Below are positions 15,055-17,239 of a stretch of DNA of 17,239 nt, in pieces (position 1 is the stretch's first letter; each line of letters begins with the position of its first letter). Source of the DNA: an uncultured Prevotella sp. (GTDB lineage Bacteria > Bacteroidota > Bacteroidia > Bacteroidales > Bacteroidaceae); contig URLQ01000051.1 in NCBI GenBank assembly GCA_900548745.1, forward strand, positions 1 through 17,239, in the 5' to 3' direction. The translations under genes were made by a program, and so were the position numbers. The notes beneath the pieces were generated by a model. The model saw only the letters and a program-made list of their open reading frames with translations, did not search any database and was not told where the DNA came from.

Positions 15055-16125
15055 ATGAAAAAATTATTTGTTTTATTGGTGATTGCTTTAAGTGCAATCG
15101 GGGCGAGTGGACAAGGTGTACAAGAATGGAATTTCTCAACATGGAATACTGGGGATTATACGGAAGAAATCACAAAAGATGGTTTGACACTTTATGCTAC
15201 ATCTGGAAAAAAAATAACAGTTGATGGAAATACCAAAACTGTTGATGGCATAAAGTATACGCAAAGATTGAAATTTGGTGGTACAGGTTCTTGGGATGGT
15301 GATACTCCTGTTGGACGAGTTCTATCATTTGCTGTAAGTGGAAATTGCGATATATATATAGTATTGGCACATAGCTCTAAATCGGGAGATGCACGTGACT
15401 TAAAGATAGACGCTGTAATTGAAGGAAATAAAACGAACATAGGAAGCATCAGCGTTAACGCAAATGAAATAAAGAGCGGAACAGTTGTGTATAACCAAAC
15501 TAAACCTGCAACCATATATATATATTCAGGTAATAGCGGTATAAACCTTTATGACATCAAAGTTACCCCTTCCATCACCGCCACCGTCGGCACCGCTGGT
15601 TATGCCACCTTCTGCACAACCGCCACATGCAAGGTCCCTTCAGGTTTGACAGCTTATACCGCAGCTTATAATGCGACATCAGGAAAGGTGGATTTGACAG
15701 AAGTTGCTGATGGCATTATTCCTGTAAACAATGGTGTTATCCTGAAAGGCGAAGCAAAAGAGTATACTATGGAGACTGCAACGTCAGAGACAACAACACT
15801 TGCTGGTAATAAACTCGTAGGCGTTACAGCAGATTATACTTTGACAGATAAAGACTATATTCTTGTAAACGACGGAGGCGTTGTGAAGTTTGGTAAAGCT
15901 ACAGTAGGTACTACACTCGCAGCAGGAAAGGTATATCTTCCAATCGAAAATCCTAATGCAGCAAAGATTATCAGCATGGACTTCGATGGTACGACAGGCA
16001 TCAACGCTGTTGAAAAAGCAAGCGACAAAGACGACGCTTACTATACTTTGAGTGGTGTAAAGACTTTGAAACCGACAAAGGGCATGCTTTATATCCACAA
16101 CGGAAAGAAGTATATCGCAAAGTAA
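15055..16125 (+). CDS. Secreted two-module protein with C-terminal sorting-like tail
   Basis: A 356-aa protein with a Sec signal peptide (residues 1-19, ...GASG|QG). Residues about 22-172 read as a beta-sandwich, starting VQEWNFSTWNTGDYT and ending in an IYSGNSGINLYDIKV strand. This looks like the carbohydrate-binding-like modules found beside pectin-active enzymes in Bacteroidota, but no catalytic motif is seen. Residues about 174-305 form the module beginning TATVGTAGYATFC, with IIPVNNGVILKGEA, that I recall from many Prevotella secreted proteins. The tail GINAVEKA... YYTLSGVKTL...GMLYIHNGKKYIAK ends the protein. Codon composition changes sharply at about 15558: AT-rich before, C/G-richer just after. 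It is followed after 54 bp by a 66-aa peptide gene. A surface-exposed glycan-binding role is plausible but unproven. Confidence 0.75.
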   Translation: MKKLFVLLVIALSAIGASGQGVQEWNFSTWNTGDYTEEITKDGLTLYATSGKKITVDGNTKTVDGIKYTQRLKFGGTGSWDGDTPVGRVLSFAVSGNCDIYIVLAHSSKSGDARDLKIDAVIEGNKTNIGSISVNANEIKSGTVVYNQTKPATIYIYSGNSGINLYDIKVTPSITATVGTAGYATFCTTATCKVPSGLTAYTAAYNATSGKVDLTEVADGIIPVNNGVILKGEAKEYTMETATSETTTLAGNKLVGVTADYTLTDKDYILVNDGGVVKFGKATVGTTLAAGKVYLPIENPNAAKIISMDFDGTTGINAVEKASDKDDAYYTLSGVKTLKPTKGMLYIHNGKKYIAK

Positions 16126-16179
16126 TATTTACAGAAGACAACAGTATAAATAATAAATAAACAAATAAAAAAGACAATT

Positions 16180-16380
16180 ATGAAAAAGCAATATATTGTA
16201 CCTAATATAATAATGGTAGCTACAGAATCTCAGTCAATCCTTGCAGGGTCAGAAGTTGTTGATGTTAAGCCATCAAGTACAACATTTGACGGCTCTTCTG
16301 CCCTCTCAAAGAAACACACCTTCACATGCGACAACCTTTGGGATGAGACATGGGAAGATCCAGAGGAAGAAGACCAATAA
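16180..16380 (+). CDS. Small acidic peptide, MKKxYxxP family
   Basis: A 66-aa product starting MKKQYIVPNIIMVATESQSI and continuing LAGSE. This opening (MKK, aromatic, Pro, hydrophobic stretch, then LA-small-Ser) resembles a class of short hypothetical proteins seen repeatedly in Prevotella and Bacteroides. The rest is polar, with one Cys (residue 50) and an acidic Trp-containing end (DNLWDETWEDPEEEDQ). There is no true signal peptide core or lipobox. The gene has the same A-rich start context (ACAATTATG) as its neighbours and is only 54 bp from the previous gene, so it is probably co-transcribed. It could be a precursor peptide with leader and core, a small regulator, or an unprocessed structural peptide; function is unknown. 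Confidence 0.6.
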   Translation: MKKQYIVPNIIMVATESQSILAGSEVVDVKPSSTTFDGSSALSKKHTFTCDNLWDETWEDPEEEDQ

Positions 16381-16407
16381 TGTTGACAGCATGTCAGAGA
16401 CGTGCTA

Positions 16408-16489
16408 AGCATGAGTATTTTTATAACAGAATAAAAAAGCCCCGACATATTGTTTCGTCACGAAACATGATGCCGGGGTTTCTCATGCT
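16408..16489 (+). repeat. Inverted repeat enclosing the operon-end hairpin
   Basis: AGCATGAG (16408-16415) can pair with CTCATGCT (16482-16489), enclosing the hairpin at 16440-16478. The right arm alternatively pairs with 16490-16497 in a compact hairpin, so the two folds are mutually exclusive. Confidence 0.4.
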
Positions 16490-16546
16490 ATGAGAAAATG
16501 TTATGTTACTTTTCGGTAGTTGTATAATAGGCGTGTATACATTCCA
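16433..16546 (-). ncRNA. Candidate small RNA with a 13-codon ORF
   Basis: On the minus strand there is a -7 box (16560-16553), a start expected near 16546, an ATG at 16542 opening a 13-aa frame (MYTRLLYNYRKVT, stop at 16501), a perfect 8-bp hairpin (16479-16486 with 16490-16497), then the 16440-16478 terminator with six T. The ATG would be only a few nt from the 5' end. No gene follows on this strand before the convergent operon, so this would be a free-standing transcript, possibly overlapping the 3' end of the operon mRNA. The -33 element is poor. Whether it acts as RNA or peptide is unknown. Confidence 0.45.
16440..16478. terminator. Bidirectional hairpin terminator
   Basis: The arms 16440-16457 and 16461-16478 pair with three mismatches around a 3-nt loop, with a solid CCCCG/CGGGG base. 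On the minus strand the base is followed by TTTTTT (16438-16433), which fits the candidate small RNA read leftward. On the plus strand it lies about 60 nt after the 66-aa peptide gene and is followed by GTTTCTC, a weaker tail. Confidence 0.65.
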
Positions 16547-16552
16547 CCACAA

Positions 16553-16560
16553 CAAAGGTA
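16553..16560 (-). promoter_or_regulatory. Candidate -7 element for the minus-strand small RNA
   Basis: The minus-strand TACCTTTG fits TAnnTTTG exactly. The expected -33 region is T-rich without TTG. Confidence 0.45.
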
Positions 16561-16840
16561 CAATAAATAATTCCTTTAAAAAAAATGCAGTTTTCCGCAT
16601 TTCGGAGCAAACGTATCGTATGGCGGTTTATGTGGTTGAAATATGTGCTTAAGTGATGAAAATAATGTTTTTAGGAGGGTGGTAATATCCAAGCACAAAG
16701 TCACTCATTTCACATTATGATACGCTTTTGCATAAATAGCCAATCTTGCTGTATAAATAAACAGTTTGTTCGGTACGTCTATATAGTCCGATTCTGACAT
16801 TTTCGCGAAGCCTCTGTAAGCATGGGATTTTGTCATCATT

Positions 16841-16904
16841 TAGAAATTCGGTAACTTTCCCATAGAAAGTCCGTAACTTTCTCATAGAAATTCGGTAACT
16901 TTCT
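16841..16904. repeat. 22-bp direct repeat, about 2.9 copies
   Basis: Three head-to-tail units start at 16841, 16863 and 16885. Each contains TAGAAA then a variable TTCGG/GTCCG and GTAACTTTC. Copies 1 and 3 are identical over 19 nt; copy 2 differs at a few positions. The period is not a multiple of three, which argues against a coding origin. Confidence 0.85.
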
Positions 16905-17028
16905 ATTTGAAGTTGATTGGACATCTATTTCAGGTTGCTTCAACAAGCGTCTGAATCTATACCCATCTCCCATTTTTATGCACCGAACAATCACACTGTA
17001 TTTGTATAAAAATACAATATAGAGTTAG

Positions 17029-17099
17029 TGGGGGTATCTTGGCTTGAGTTCATACATAAGTTAGGGCTTCAAGCTTCATACGGAGAATTTATACCCCCA
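17029..17099. repeat. Spaced inverted repeat TGGGGGTAT / ATACCCCCA
   Basis: Exact 9-bp arms at 17029-17037 and 17091-17099 are separated by 53 bp. They lie just upstream of the truncated transposase. I do not recognise them as known IS ends. Confidence 0.6.
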
Positions 17100-17124
17100 G
17101 TTCGGGATAAGAAATAGTTTATAA

Positions 17125-17239
17125 AAAAAGTTGGTAGTCTCACAAATCAAGGTTCTTGCTAAACGGTTGTATGGCAAGCTGTTTGCTGACAAAGGCTATA
17201 TTTCACAGAAGCTGTTTGACTTCCTCTTTGAGGATGGAA
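17125..17239 (+). mobile_element. 5'-truncated IS982-like transposase, runs off the window
   Basis: The frame from 17125 reads KKLVVSQIKVLAKRLYGKLF then ADKGYISQKLFDFLFEDG at the window edge. The (A/G)DKGYIS-x-LF-x-x-LF-x-DG block is characteristic of the DDE domain of IS982-family transposases, around the middle of the protein. A TAA at 17122-17124 precedes it and there is no ATG, so the first half of the gene is missing. It is either a decayed copy or one cut by a deletion. The other end and terminal repeats are outside the window. Confidence 0.7.

Larger units (their letters stand above)
16561..17124. other. Gene-poor, repeat-bearing stretch
   Basis: No gene I can support. It contains a 22-bp direct repeat (16841-16904), a short hairpin TTGTAT/ATACAA (17002-17017) and a spaced inverted repeat (17029-17099). 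A 69-codon minus-strand frame (16715-16924) is open, but it starts inside the direct repeats, lacks a promoter motif and has no recognisable domain. Confidence 0.5.

Noticed and set aside
16841..16904. Possible CRISPR array
   Set aside because: The 22-bp units are directly adjacent with no spacers, there are fewer than four copies, and no cas gene is nearby.
16715..16924. 69-codon minus-strand frame over the 22-bp repeats
   Set aside because: The repeat period is not a multiple of three, no promoter motif lies upstream, and no domain is recognisable; it may be a decayed gene but I cannot support it.

Overview
The window looks like Bacteroidota DNA, most likely Prevotella/Segatella or a close relative. 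The grounds are a SusC/SusD pair, several TAnnTTTG-type -7 promoter elements placed ahead of genes, A-rich translation starts without strong Shine-Dalgarno sites, and two secreted proteins with short C-terminal tails of the '(I/Y)YTLxG...NGxY(I/V)xNGKKxxxK' kind that is common in Prevotella. Genus is an inference; there is no rRNA to confirm it.

Region 1 (1-2490) is a remodelled tRNA locus. Reading leftward on the minus strand there is an intact tRNA-Phe(GAA), a second tRNA-Phe copy whose anticodon loop is replaced by a 17-nt segment, and a third copy of which only the 5' 28 nt remain. The intact copy and the altered copy are each followed by their own terminator hairpin. The matching tRNA 3' end plus terminator reappears about 1.87 kb away at 82-130. 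Between the two halves lies an AlbA_2/Schlafen-type ATP-binding regulator gene and an ORF remnant, as if a cassette had landed in a tRNA-Phe copy. A plus-strand tRNA-Pro(CGG) with a perfect 18-bp terminator follows.

Region 2 (2491-6218) holds a strong candidate for a short minus-strand RNA (about 60 nt), whose promoter is bracketed by a perfect 12-bp inverted repeat. It also holds a 986-aa minus-strand protein with two receiver-like domains joined to a PEP-synthase/PPDK-type ATP-grasp domain. The 5' leader of that gene carries a six-unit 8-bp tandem repeat.

Region 3 (6219-16380) is a plus-strand pectin-type glycan-utilisation locus. It comprises a GH28 polygalacturonase-family enzyme ending in a strong hairpin; a 570-bp gap with a candidate promoter and a long leader; a SusC TonB-dependent transporter and SusD lipoprotein; two secreted proteins of unknown function with C-terminal sorting-like tails; and a 66-aa acidic peptide. 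The likely division of labour is glycan capture and import by SusCD, cleavage by GH28, and surface or secreted accessory binding by the two tail-bearing proteins. No regulator of the HTCS, ECF-sigma or AraC type is in the window.

Region 4 (16381-17239) is non-coding or decayed: a second candidate minus-strand small RNA with a 13-codon ORF and a terminator, a 22-bp direct repeat in about three copies, an inverted repeat, and at the right edge a 5'-truncated IS982-like transposase that runs out of the window.
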